From contig CAMQVH010000005.1 of assembly GCA_947038155.1 (NCBI GenBank), positions 62,001 through 126,000 of the forward strand: 64,000 nucleotides of DNA, written 5' to 3'. Below are positions 37,181 through 45,667 of this stretch, piece by piece (position 1 is the stretch's first letter; the number at the start of each line of letters is the position of its first letter). The DNA comes from an uncultured Bacteroides sp. (GTDB taxonomy: Bacteria > Bacteroidota > Bacteroidia > Bacteroidales > Bacteroidaceae). The position numbers and the translations under genes were made by a program. The notes beneath the pieces were generated by a model. The model searched no databases, was not told the origin of the DNA, and was given only the letters and a program-made list of their open reading frames with translations.

Positions 37181-38125
37181 CTATCGTTGATTAAAAAAGG
37201 CATTGACAGCCTGATTATATTTGTTCAGGCTTGTACTTTTATGAATAGCTTTCATGATTTTTTTTTCTGTATTTGGCAATAAATATTCCCAAAAAGTCTT
37301 CATCTTGTTTAGGAACTGTCCGTCTCCACCTTCAAGTTGCTCAGCGTATGCCGTGTATACGCTTTTGTGCATCAATTGCAATTTTTGTACCATTTCATCG
37401 AAGCTAAGAACGCGTCCGTGTCTATGCTCTAATGCTAACGCCGGATTGGCGAGTAGCCCGCGTCCTATCATAATTCCGGCTAATGAAGGAAATTTGTCCT
37501 GAATTTGTTGAATATCTTCCAGGCTGTTTATGTCTCCGTTATAAATAATAGGATGTTTGCAGGCATCTTGAAAATCAGCGAACCCTTTAAGGTCTGCTTC
37601 ACCTTTATATTGTTGTTTGCCTAAGCGGGGATGCATCGTGACTTGCCGTAGTGGCAGTTCATTAATAATAGGAACTAGTTTGAGGCATTCAGCCGCATTC
37701 TCCCATCCCAATCTCATTTTTATGGAGAAACTGATTTGCGGATACTTCCGAACCACGCTGAGCAGTGCTTCCACTTCTTCGGGATAAGGCAGGATGCCGG
37801 AACCATTGTGACGCTTTGCTAAAATTGGAAAGGGGCAGCCCAGATTTATATCCGCTTCTTTGTATCCTTTCTCGATGAAAAGGGAGAGAATCGCTTCCGC
37901 TTTTTCTGCTGTCGGAGCTATTAACTGGGGGACGAGGTGGGGCACATGGTTGTTTTCCGGTTCGATGCCCCGGACATCTCTGCGGCGGAACTCGCCTTTC
38001 TCGATTCGGACAAATGGGGTGTAATAAGTGTCTACGCCACCAAAACAAGCGGCGTGGGCATTGCGGTAAAAAACTTCTGTGTACCCCTGTAGCGGGGCAA
38101 AGTGAATGGGCAGAGTTTCTTGCAT
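37181..38125 (-). CDS. tRNA-dihydrouridine synthase
   Basis: 314 residues, cytoplasmic. The FMN-binding start 'FAPLQGYTEVFYR', active-site Cys97 in 'ADINLGCPFPILAKRHNGSG', 'FSIKMRLGW' and 'IIYNGDINS' plus 'GIMIGRGLLANPAL' are diagnostic. It reduces specific tRNA uridines to dihydrouridine using FMN and NADPH. It is a housekeeping gene placed between chondroitin utilisation genes. Its own -7 box (minus-strand TATCTTTG) is at 38143-38150. Confidence 0.94.
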   Translation of the reverse strand: MQETLPIHFAPLQGYTEVFYRNAHAACFGGVDTYYTPFVRIEKGEFRRRDVRGIEPENNHVPHLVPQLIAPTAEKAEAILSLFIEKGYKEADINLGCPFPILAKRHNGSGILPYPEEVEALLSVVRKYPQISFSIKMRLGWENAAECLKLVPIINELPLRQVTMHPRLGKQQYKGEADLKGFADFQDACKHPIIYNGDINSLEDIQQIQDKFPSLAGIMIGRGLLANPALALEHRHGRVLSFDEMVQKLQLMHKSVYTAYAEQLEGGDGQFLNKMKTFWEYLLPNTEKKIMKAIHKSTSLNKYNQAVNAFFNQR

Positions 38126-38142
38126 GACATTTAATTTTGTTG

Positions 38143-38150
38143 CAAAGATA
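38143..38150 (-). promoter_or_regulatory. -7 box for the tRNA-dihydrouridine synthase gene
   Basis: CAAAGATA (38143-38150) reads TATCTTTG on the minus strand, 17 nt before the start codon. It directly follows the terminator of the upstream operon, separating the two units. Confidence 0.5.
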
Positions 38151-38192
38151 CGGAAAAAGTAAAAGAGAGGAACCTCACGGTCCCTCTCTTTC
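38151..38192 (-). terminator. Terminator of the chondroitin sulfate SusCD operon
   Basis: On the minus strand AAGAGAGGGACC / GGTTCCTCTCTT forms a hairpin (38162-38191, 4-nt loop) followed by the T-rich TTTTACTTTTT. It lies about 65 bp after the lyase stop at 38258. Confidence 0.8.
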
Positions 38193-38257
38193 AGGTGTTA
38201 AATTGATTAAAGTCTGATTTTCATATACGTTTTATAATGGTTAGAAAAATTGTGTGT

Positions 38258-40813
38258 TTATTTTAATGCGTTCAGCCATCCGGGTACATATCCCAAACGA
38301 TTGCGTAACTGTGCTTCGTAAAGGGAAAGAGGTTCTACTGCACCGTTATTGTTTTCGCTTCGTTTCATTTGTGATTCATTGAATTGAAGAGATTGTCCAT
38401 GGAAGCCTACCACAATTGGTGGCAAGAATTTCCACCAGTATCCTTTTGCATCCCACCAAATGAATTGTCCTCCGGTGTCAATGTCTGTATCTGTCTGAAT
38501 ATTTGTTGCATTGAAGTTCCAGATAGTCAGATTTTCCATATGATTTGGCATTTGTGCAGAATCACCGCCTTGTCTCCAGTGCATGAATCCGCCTGAGCAG
38601 CAATCAATCAGTGTGGCACGTGGTTGTGTTGCATGCGATTCAAAACAGGAATCATCTCCCCACTTTACGTTCCAGATTACGGCACCCATGCTTTGTTTGG
38701 AGACTCCACAAGCGTGATATTGTCCTACGTTCGACTGGTAAGTACCTAAGGTTCCTTCGCCTTCGCCTTTGCTGAGAGTATATCCATTGCTGTTCTCTAT
38801 CACTTTCCCGATAAATATGCGGGAAGAAGCTTGTGAACGAATAGATGCATGTCCCCGGTTACCGCCTATTTGTATGTCATAAGCAGAGCAGTTTGCTGAA
38901 CTTGTGATAGACATTGCTTCACTGACACTTTCGAAATTGACACGGCGTATCCAGGAGTTGGTTAATCGGACAAAGTCTATCAATTTGAATCCACCGTCGT
39001 CGATGTCAGAACCATGATGAATAAATTTCTCTTTTGAGTGTCCTTTGAAAGTAAGATCTTCTATGCCGACATTCTCATAATTGGCGAATTTGGAGATTTT
39101 CCAATTCCAGTCTTTATTGATGGCGTGCATAATAGGTTCTTTGAAGGTAATAGTGTTACCACTGATTTTTTCAATCTGGTGATATTCGTAAATTTGGATA
39201 CCTTCTGATTTGATGTTAAGTGTTCCGCCGGACTGTACATTGATATCTTGCCATCTATATGGAGATAGCTCTGTATTGATAACATCTTCGTTGTTGTTTT
39301 TCAGCACAAGGCATACCCAGCTTCCGCTGCTTACTCCGGTCACGCTAGCTGTCACACTTTTACTGCCAATGGGGGCGTCAGCAGTAATTGTTCCCAGTTC
39401 TGTTAATCCGGTGTTGTGTTTAAATTCCATCATCACAGGTGCGTTCCACATTTCGGTTGTTGGGTTGGGGGAAGTGTTGGCAACAGTCATTTCGAGTGTT
39501 GTCTTATCTTTACCTGCTCCTTTGAGTACTATATTTCCCATAGACATACGAATTCTCCGGTTTTGGGAAGCTTTGTCCTGCAATATATAGTTCCCTTCCG
39601 GGAAATAGATGACGGCTTTGGCATTCTCTTTGATATAGCGGTCTGTCATACCAGCGTCTTCTTGTTTGATATTATTAGTGCCGGCAATTTCTGCCAGCAC
39701 TTTCATAAAAGCTTCACGGTCGGATTTTCCGTCATTGGGGACGGCTCCATACTTCGTGACATCATAGACCTTATATCCTTGAGCTATCAACATTTCCACA
39801 TCGGGCGGAGCTGTCTCTCCCCGCATATATCCTGCGTAGGAGAAATCCAGCAATACATTTTTAGCATCACCGCTGAGGAACTCTGTCCAAGCTGTGGTAG
39901 CATTCGCATCAATTTCAGTGGTCAGAAGCTTCACTGGTAGTTTTACTACCCGGCAATAACCCTCTTTGGAGAATATTTTGATGTAAATCACGTCTTCATA
40001 TGCTTCTCCACGAGGATTGGTGGAAGGAGCGGTAACAGTCAATTTTGTTTCTTCCAACTTGATTCCCCATGTTTGGTTCTCAATGACGGCAGTTTCTACG
40101 TTGGCTTGTTTCACAACAAATTCCTGCATTTGTTTCAGACCGAAAGTGGCTGTCCCTTCAAATTGAATGTTCAGATAGAAGTCTTGTCCGTAGATGGGTA
40201 TTGTAACTTTGCTGTTGTCTGCGCGTATAGTAAATGTGATTTCGCCAGTAGCTTCGTTGACTATTACGTTACTGAAAACAGAGCTGGCATTTGAGGTAGC
40301 TTGTGTTCCATCAGCTATTTGATTGTTTCCTAATTTGCTCCAAGTTGAGCCATTGTCCAGTGAAATTAGCCAAAAACCATTTGCATCCACCTTCATTTTC
40401 GGAGTAATTCCAGCAGCACCGGTTTCGGGAATAGCGTTGACCGGTTGATTGTTGAAAAGTAGTTCTGTAGTTACACCATTGATGGTATACGCCCAGTTTC
40501 CTGATGCATTAATGCTGAATAGGGGCATGTCGTTCATATCCGCCTTCCCACTATAAATATTTACAGTTTCTCCGTTACTGAGTTCTACGGTGTAATTTCC
40601 TAATTCATCCTGATTGTATCCCATCACCAGAATTACTCCTGCTACCATCTGTTGGTAGTTGTTGATGTCCGTATTCATCTGTTCTATACTTGCTTCCAGA
40701 TTGGCAACCCGTTCTTTCAGATTGTCAATGTCGGAGCGCAAGTCATCCCGTTCGTCGCACGAGTAAAGTGCGACGAAAAGAATTGTACATATTGATAGTA
40801 TTACTTTTTTCAT
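38258..40813 (-). CDS. PL29-type chondroitin lyase with DUF4988 coiled-coil N-terminus
   Basis: 851-residue lipoprotein (lipobox VALYSC). Order: coiled coil (about 20-60, 'LRSDIDNLKERVANLEASI'), DUF4988-type region (to about 190), beta-sandwich (about 190-340) and a right-handed beta-helix of the pectate-lyase superfamily starting 'YDVTKYGAVPNDGKSDREAF' near 345. From memory, the protein at this place in the B. thetaiotaomicron chondroitin locus founded polysaccharide lyase family PL29. The lipobox suggests surface location, where it would cut chondroitin/dermatan chains before import. It is the last gene of the operon, 13 bp after the glycan-binding protein gene. Catalytic residues were not identified. 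Confidence 0.8.
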   Translation of the reverse strand: MKKVILSICTILFVALYSCDERDDLRSDIDNLKERVANLEASIEQMNTDINNYQQMVAGVILVMGYNQDELGNYTVELSNGETVNIYSGKADMNDMPLFSINASGNWAYTINGVTTELLFNNQPVNAIPETGAAGITPKMKVDANGFWLISLDNGSTWSKLGNNQIADGTQATSNASSVFSNVIVNEATGEITFTIRADNSKVTIPIYGQDFYLNIQFEGTATFGLKQMQEFVVKQANVETAVIENQTWGIKLEETKLTVTAPSTNPRGEAYEDVIYIKIFSKEGYCRVVKLPVKLLTTEIDANATTAWTEFLSGDAKNVLLDFSYAGYMRGETAPPDVEMLIAQGYKVYDVTKYGAVPNDGKSDREAFMKVLAEIAGTNNIKQEDAGMTDRYIKENAKAVIYFPEGNYILQDKASQNRRIRMSMGNIVLKGAGKDKTTLEMTVANTSPNPTTEMWNAPVMMEFKHNTGLTELGTITADAPIGSKSVTASVTGVSSGSWVCLVLKNNNEDVINTELSPYRWQDINVQSGGTLNIKSEGIQIYEYHQIEKISGNTITFKEPIMHAINKDWNWKISKFANYENVGIEDLTFKGHSKEKFIHHGSDIDDGGFKLIDFVRLTNSWIRRVNFESVSEAMSITSSANCSAYDIQIGGNRGHASIRSQASSRIFIGKVIENSNGYTLSKGEGEGTLGTYQSNVGQYHACGVSKQSMGAVIWNVKWGDDSCFESHATQPRATLIDCCSGGFMHWRQGGDSAQMPNHMENLTIWNFNATNIQTDTDIDTGGQFIWWDAKGYWWKFLPPIVVGFHGQSLQFNESQMKRSENNNGAVEPLSLYEAQLRNRLGYVPGWLNALK

Positions 40814-40826
40814 ATATCAGTAGGTA

Positions 40827-42803
40827 TTAATTAATGGATGCTCCATATTCAGCAAATTCTGCATTTGGGATAAACACACCGTTGGCAATATCAAATGTTC
40901 CACCTTCGAATGGGTCAGAAGTAATTATATTTACTTCTTCTGCTCCGTCCATGCCCTTACCTATGCCGCCAAAGAATATCTGCCAGTTATTCGTGTTTTC
41001 GGCTTTGTAACAGATGTTGCTATTACATTCTCCACTTTCCGGATTGTTAGTTAGGCGGAATATGCCACAATTGTTTGGCATTGTAGGTTTAGCATAAATC
41101 AAATTGTGAGTTATATGTATGTTTGGTAATGATGTAAGATAAACATAGAAAGTAGTGGCAGTGTATACATTGACAAATGTATTGTTCGTCAATGTAAATT
41201 CCGTTGCGGTTGCTTTTTCACCATTCATCAGTTTAAATCCGGTAGCGGATTTCCCTTCGTCAACACAATAGAAAATATTGTTCTTGAAAGATACCCTGTT
41301 ATAAGCAGCCGTACTTGTAGAGAGGCTGAGAATGAACTTATTATTGTCAGTAGAGGATATGGGAACTACACAATTCTCCATCAGAAAATAGTCAATACTA
41401 CGGTTGCTATTGCTGATGTAACTTAAAGGTTGTCCTTTCGGCAATAGAATATGGCAATCTTGGAGTATTATACTACCGAATGCTCCATTCTTGTTTTGAA
41501 CGATTGGATAACTTGTTTTATTTTCAGCATTTAATGTGTTTCTGGCGTCGAGTGTTATATTTTGACAGATAAAAATGCCAGAAGCATCGCTTGCTGTTTC
41601 CACAAGCTTGATTTGGCTGGACACTTTCAATTGGCTCTTTTGAGTTGAACTATTTCCGATGATAATGAGTTGGGCATATCCACCGCTTGCAGTATATTCC
41701 GCTTCTACTTCTGGGCTAATGAAATAAATTCCCTTGTTCGTAATGTTGGGATTCTCTGTTGTGATAAGAGTTGCTTCTCCGAATGTATCCTTATTTACAT
41801 TTATTCCACCGATTGTGATGGTTTCACCTGCTTCATAAAGAGCATAGTAACTATCTATGATTTCTATTGCTTTCACTTGAATTTTAGCTACCGCCCAGTT
41901 GGCACCCTTATTTACTTGTAGTGTTACATCACTGCTGTTGTCGGCTGTTGCGCGGGTTTTTATGGTACTTGCCGGAGCTGTAATACTCAGAGTAGCTTCA
42001 TTTGTCTCAGTGTCCGGTTCGCTTATTGTTGCTACCCATCCTGCGGGAGCTGTAACGATAATATTATCTCCTTTCACTTTGACAGTAGTCGTAGCGGTTG
42101 CTCCGCTGCCTATTTCCCAATATCCTTTATTCATTCCTTCGGCAGGCTCTATAATTTCGCACAACAAATCTTTAACGATAGGTATGGAAATACTTTCAGT
42201 TTGTCCTTTCAGTTGGATAACGAAGAAATCTCCGCTTTCATCGATGCCTGCTGATTCGAAGAATGTATCGGTGCTGCTTCCACCGGAAGAGCCATTGTTT
42301 ACAGCAGACACTTTGTTGCCACTTTCATCAAGAACATCCTGCCAACTAGTGCCGTTGTCATAACTTACTTGCCAGTAGCTGCCATCATCCGTCAGTCGGA
42401 ATTTGGGAGTTATGCCATCATTGCCGGGAGTTCCGACGGCTTGTACGGGTACACCGTTCTGGGTCAGTACTTCGCCGTTTACTACCCATTGGCCTTCATC
42501 ATTGACGCTGATTTCCGGATATTTTATTTCTCCTGCAGAACCTTGTGTTAATGTTACAGTTTCTCCACCGCTCAATTTCAATGTATAGGTACCGTTTGTC
42601 TGGGTAATTTCTGTAATAGTCTGTCCGCCTTCAAGTAGTCGTTTGATTGCGGTCATATTATCATTCAACAAATTAATTTGTGCTTCCAGAGACTCCACGC
42701 GACCTTTCAGATTGTCAACATCGTCTCTCAAATCGTCTGTATTGCAAGCTGCCAATGTGAACAGTGCAAATGCGGTTAGCAAGAATGATTTAAAGTAATT
42801 CAT
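40827..42803 (-). CDS. Surface glycan-binding lipoprotein with DUF4988 and right-handed repeats
   Basis: 658 residues, lipobox TLAAC. The N-terminal coiled coil (LRDDVDNLKGRVESLEAQI) is nearly the same as that of the next gene's product, followed by the same DUF4988-type repeats ('ITPKFRLTDDGSYWQVSYDNGTSW'). The C-terminal half has long beta-helix-like stretches ('LILENCVVPIS'-type rungs, 'FTLTNNTFVNVYTATTF', 'IHITHNLIYAKP'), perhaps DUF4957-like. No lyase motif is seen. Its position after SusD and the DUF5017 gene suggests a chondroitin-binding surface protein that hands glycan to the lyase and SusCD. Confidence 0.78.
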   Translation of the reverse strand: MNYFKSFLLTAFALFTLAACNTDDLRDDVDNLKGRVESLEAQINLLNDNMTAIKRLLEGGQTITEITQTNGTYTLKLSGGETVTLTQGSAGEIKYPEISVNDEGQWVVNGEVLTQNGVPVQAVGTPGNDGITPKFRLTDDGSYWQVSYDNGTSWQDVLDESGNKVSAVNNGSSGGSSTDTFFESAGIDESGDFFVIQLKGQTESISIPIVKDLLCEIIEPAEGMNKGYWEIGSGATATTTVKVKGDNIIVTAPAGWVATISEPDTETNEATLSITAPASTIKTRATADNSSDVTLQVNKGANWAVAKIQVKAIEIIDSYYALYEAGETITIGGINVNKDTFGEATLITTENPNITNKGIYFISPEVEAEYTASGGYAQLIIIGNSSTQKSQLKVSSQIKLVETASDASGIFICQNITLDARNTLNAENKTSYPIVQNKNGAFGSIILQDCHILLPKGQPLSYISNSNRSIDYFLMENCVVPISSTDNNKFILSLSTSTAAYNRVSFKNNIFYCVDEGKSATGFKLMNGEKATATEFTLTNNTFVNVYTATTFYVYLTSLPNIHITHNLIYAKPTMPNNCGIFRLTNNPESGECNSNICYKAENTNNWQIFFGGIGKGMDGAEEVNIITSDPFEGGTFDIANGVFIPNAEFAEYGASIN

Positions 42804-42840
42804 AGATATATGTATTAATTGTTTTCTTATTGTTGTTAAA

Positions 42841-43881
42841 TTATTCCACTACGTTGACTACGAAATTATAGGTAGTCGTTGATGAATGGTCAATATTGGC
42901 ATTCCGTGCAAGGAAAGTTGCATTATAGATACCAACCTTGTCATAGGTATACGTATAAGAGTCAAGGCTTTGGGTGATGTCTTTCACTTTAGTTCCCTGA
43001 TCCGGTTCGCATGAGTTGATAGTAAGTGGGTCGGATACCAGCCAACTATATTTCAGAGGATTTCCTGCAGCCGATGAGTGCAAGTAGAATGTTTCGGTTC
43101 CGATATTCTGCAGATTCCAGATTCCTGAAGTCCCTCCGCTCACCGTGCCATATTCACGGTCGGTTGTCATCGTCGCCTGGTCGGACAGGTTGCATCTGTT
43201 TTTCATGTTGACTGGTGTCAGTCCGAAAGAACTTGCACCGAACTTCAGGCTGGAACCATTGTTCAGTTCGTTGGTGAGATGCATCTGGGTGAAATACAGA
43301 CGTGGTTGAACCGCTGTGTTTTTCACTCCTTTATAACGTATGGCAATTGTTACTCTTTTATTGAGGTATTGCGTCATGTCGAATGTATAAGTTTGCGGTG
43401 TACTGGTTTTTGTCGGAAAGGCATAGCCTAGTTCTTCGTTGGGGATCATTGATTGCCAGATACCGTCATTCTCGTATTGTTCCACTAACAAGGAGTCTGC
43501 CACGAAGTCGTCTTTATACAATCCGGTGAACTCATCGGATATATAGATTCTACTGTCTACCATATCGGTTGTTCCATATTCGTAATATAACGTGATAGTC
43601 AGCGATGATGATTTGATTTGTGACGGATCAATGGTCTGACGTTCTCTATATTGATATTTATATCCTTCTTCTCCGCTGAAGAATGTAAGAAAGTCCGGAT
43701 CGCCGGCAATGTTGAAGTTGACAGGGGTTCCTTTCTTTACAGTGATGATATGTCCGTCGAAGCTCACATTCTCATTGGTATTTACAGTCACGTCCAATGC
43801 AACATCTTCGTCCAGTCCGTCATTACATGCCCCGAAAAAGAGGCTTATTACACAGATGGCTATGAGTTTATATGCTTTCAT
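42841..43881 (-). CDS. DUF5017 surface lipoprotein
   Basis: 346 residues from Met at 43881 (MKAYKLIAICVISLFFGACN, lipobox FFGAC); the open frame reaches 43920 but those residues are not signal-like and would overlap susD. The protein is beta-rich: 'FNIAGDPDFLTFFSGEEGYKYQYRERQ', 'YLNKRVTIAIRYKGVK' and a C-terminal 'YNATFLARNANI'. The pattern fits DUF5017 proteins that follow susD in Bacteroides loci. It is probably a glycan-binding SusE-position lipoprotein. The function has not been shown as far as I know. Confidence 0.75.
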   Translation of the reverse strand: MKAYKLIAICVISLFFGACNDGLDEDVALDVTVNTNENVSFDGHIITVKKGTPVNFNIAGDPDFLTFFSGEEGYKYQYRERQTIDPSQIKSSSLTITLYYEYGTTDMVDSRIYISDEFTGLYKDDFVADSLLVEQYENDGIWQSMIPNEELGYAFPTKTSTPQTYTFDMTQYLNKRVTIAIRYKGVKNTAVQPRLYFTQMHLTNELNNGSSLKFGASSFGLTPVNMKNRCNLSDQATMTTDREYGTVSGGTSGIWNLQNIGTETFYLHSSAAGNPLKYSWLVSDPLTINSCEPDQGTKVKDITQSLDSYTYTYDKVGIYNATFLARNANIDHSSTTTYNFVVNVVE

Positions 43882-43913
43882 AATTTGTTGTTTTTTACTG
43901 ATGAATACTTTGT

Positions 43914-45629
43914 TTACCAATTCGGATTGTTTTGTGTAATGTACTTGTTGGTACTCATTTCAGCATCTGGAATAGGGAAATAGTTGTACGTAGAGGATAC
44001 TTGGAAATAGGTATATACGTTAGTTGGTCCTAAGTTCCAGTTTTCTCCAGATTGTGCAGCCGGTACCAATGCTTGCATGTTCTTTACAAACTCTCCCCAA
44101 CGGATAAGGTCAAAACGCCGGGTGTATTCAAAGCATAGTTCCATCCCCCGCTCATCTTTTACTGCTTGGCGGAATTCCGTTTGCGACATGTTCTTCGGTA
44201 GGTCATCCAAACCTGCACGCTCTCTGACATCATTGATACAAGTATATGCAAGGTCTGTCGGTCCATTATTTGCTTCATTCTCCGCTTCTGCAATCATCAA
44301 TAATACATCTGCATAACGTAATACAGGGAAGTTGATGGACGTAAAGTTCTTGTCTTTTTTATCAGCTTCGTATTCGCGGCGATATTTTCCACACATACGG
44401 CTATAATTGGTAGTCGCCTTGGTTTTTTCAATATCACCATTGTATTGGTAAGATTTCGGGCCATATTGCGTCATTACTTGCGCTAGTTTTCCCATTTCAA
44501 ATTCACGATGCGTCACTCCGGTATTCTTACCGCCTGATTCCTTATATTCAAAAGGAGTGATGCTCCAGTTGAAACGGTTGATGTCTCCGTTCTTTACATA
44601 CAGATTATACAATTTGGGGGTACTGTAAATAAAAGCATACGAATAGCCTGGATCAGCCTTTCCTTTTATACTGCTTTTAGATGAAAGGTCGGGACCGGCT
44701 AGGCCGATGATATTACCGATACGGCCTTCCGCTTGAGTGTCAGATGTATTGTTTCCGGCAAATTCAATTTCCCAGATACTTTCATTGGCGGTCGTATTAT
44801 ACTGGTTGGAACATAAATCAATGAAGAAATCCCAGTAGTTATCTGCTAGTGCGTGTCCTTCCGCTGTCACTTTCTGAGCATAGAAACTGGCTTTTTCAAA
44901 ATAATCTTTGACTTCTGCCTGATTGGCAGCACGGTTTTCACGGAAATGTTCTCCGGCACGGAACAGGTAGACGCGTGCCAATATTCCCCATGCAGTAGAT
45001 TTTGAGATGCGTCCGGGTAAATAGGATAGTTCGGCAGCTGATTTCAATCCAGTTTCAGCAGCATCCGCCATTTCATTGACAATGAAATCATAGATTTCCT
45101 GCTTGTCTGTCCGTGGTGCGTCAAGGTTCTTCACATCTTGGGTTGAAGTTGTCTTGAATGGTACATCGCCCCAGCACTCTACAAGATTGAAGTAATAAAA
45201 AGCGCGTAGAAAACGGGCTTCGGCGATGTACTGTTCTTTCACGCCGGTAGAAAAGCCTTCTACCTTGTCGATATTCTCTAAAAAGATATTTGCGCGATTG
45301 ACACCAACATAAAGTAAATACCAGAAGTTGGTGACTGCGTTATCACTGGTAGTGGCGTTATTACAAATCAGACCGGTGGAGGCAGGTCCGCGTCCGCTAC
45401 CACCATAATGCGACAAGTCATCTCCTGCAACGAGGTACATATAGTCACCGCCATAAAAGGTTGGCTGGGAAAGAATAGCATAAGTGCCTGTCAAGAAGGA
45501 GGAGGCTTCTTCGGGAGTTTTGAAATACTCATCTAAAGCTAATTCAGTCGGTTCTTTATCCAAAAAGTCGCAAGATGTAGTAAAGAGACTTGCGAGTAAA
45601 GCTATGATTGATATTCTTAGTATTTTCAT
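43914..45629 (-). CDS. SusD-family lipoprotein of the chondroitin sulfate locus
   Basis: 571 residues, lipobox LFTTSC. The early 'ASSFLTGTYAILSQPTFYGG', 'AEARFLRAFYYFNLVECWGDVPF', 'VLRYADVLLMIAEAENEAN' and 'KDERGMELCFEYTRRFDLIRWGEF' (about residue 505) are SusD family blocks. It is partnered with the SusC gene 38 bp upstream. The ligand is inferred to be unsaturated chondroitin oligosaccharides. Confidence 0.95.
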   Translation of the reverse strand: MKILRISIIALLASLFTTSCDFLDKEPTELALDEYFKTPEEASSFLTGTYAILSQPTFYGGDYMYLVAGDDLSHYGGSGRGPASTGLICNNATTSDNAVTNFWYLLYVGVNRANIFLENIDKVEGFSTGVKEQYIAEARFLRAFYYFNLVECWGDVPFKTTSTQDVKNLDAPRTDKQEIYDFIVNEMADAAETGLKSAAELSYLPGRISKSTAWGILARVYLFRAGEHFRENRAANQAEVKDYFEKASFYAQKVTAEGHALADNYWDFFIDLCSNQYNTTANESIWEIEFAGNNTSDTQAEGRIGNIIGLAGPDLSSKSSIKGKADPGYSYAFIYSTPKLYNLYVKNGDINRFNWSITPFEYKESGGKNTGVTHREFEMGKLAQVMTQYGPKSYQYNGDIEKTKATTNYSRMCGKYRREYEADKKDKNFTSINFPVLRYADVLLMIAEAENEANNGPTDLAYTCINDVRERAGLDDLPKNMSQTEFRQAVKDERGMELCFEYTRRFDLIRWGEFVKNMQALVPAAQSGENWNLGPTNVYTYFQVSSTYNYFPIPDAEMSTNKYITQNNPNW

Positions 45630-45667
45630 GTGATGAATTTTAAATGTTGAATGATAACATATTAAAC

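Noticed and set aside
39416-39940. 174-codon open frame on the plus strand
   Set aside because: Antisense to the PL29-type lyase gene, no signal or domain, and explained by codon composition of the opposite strand.
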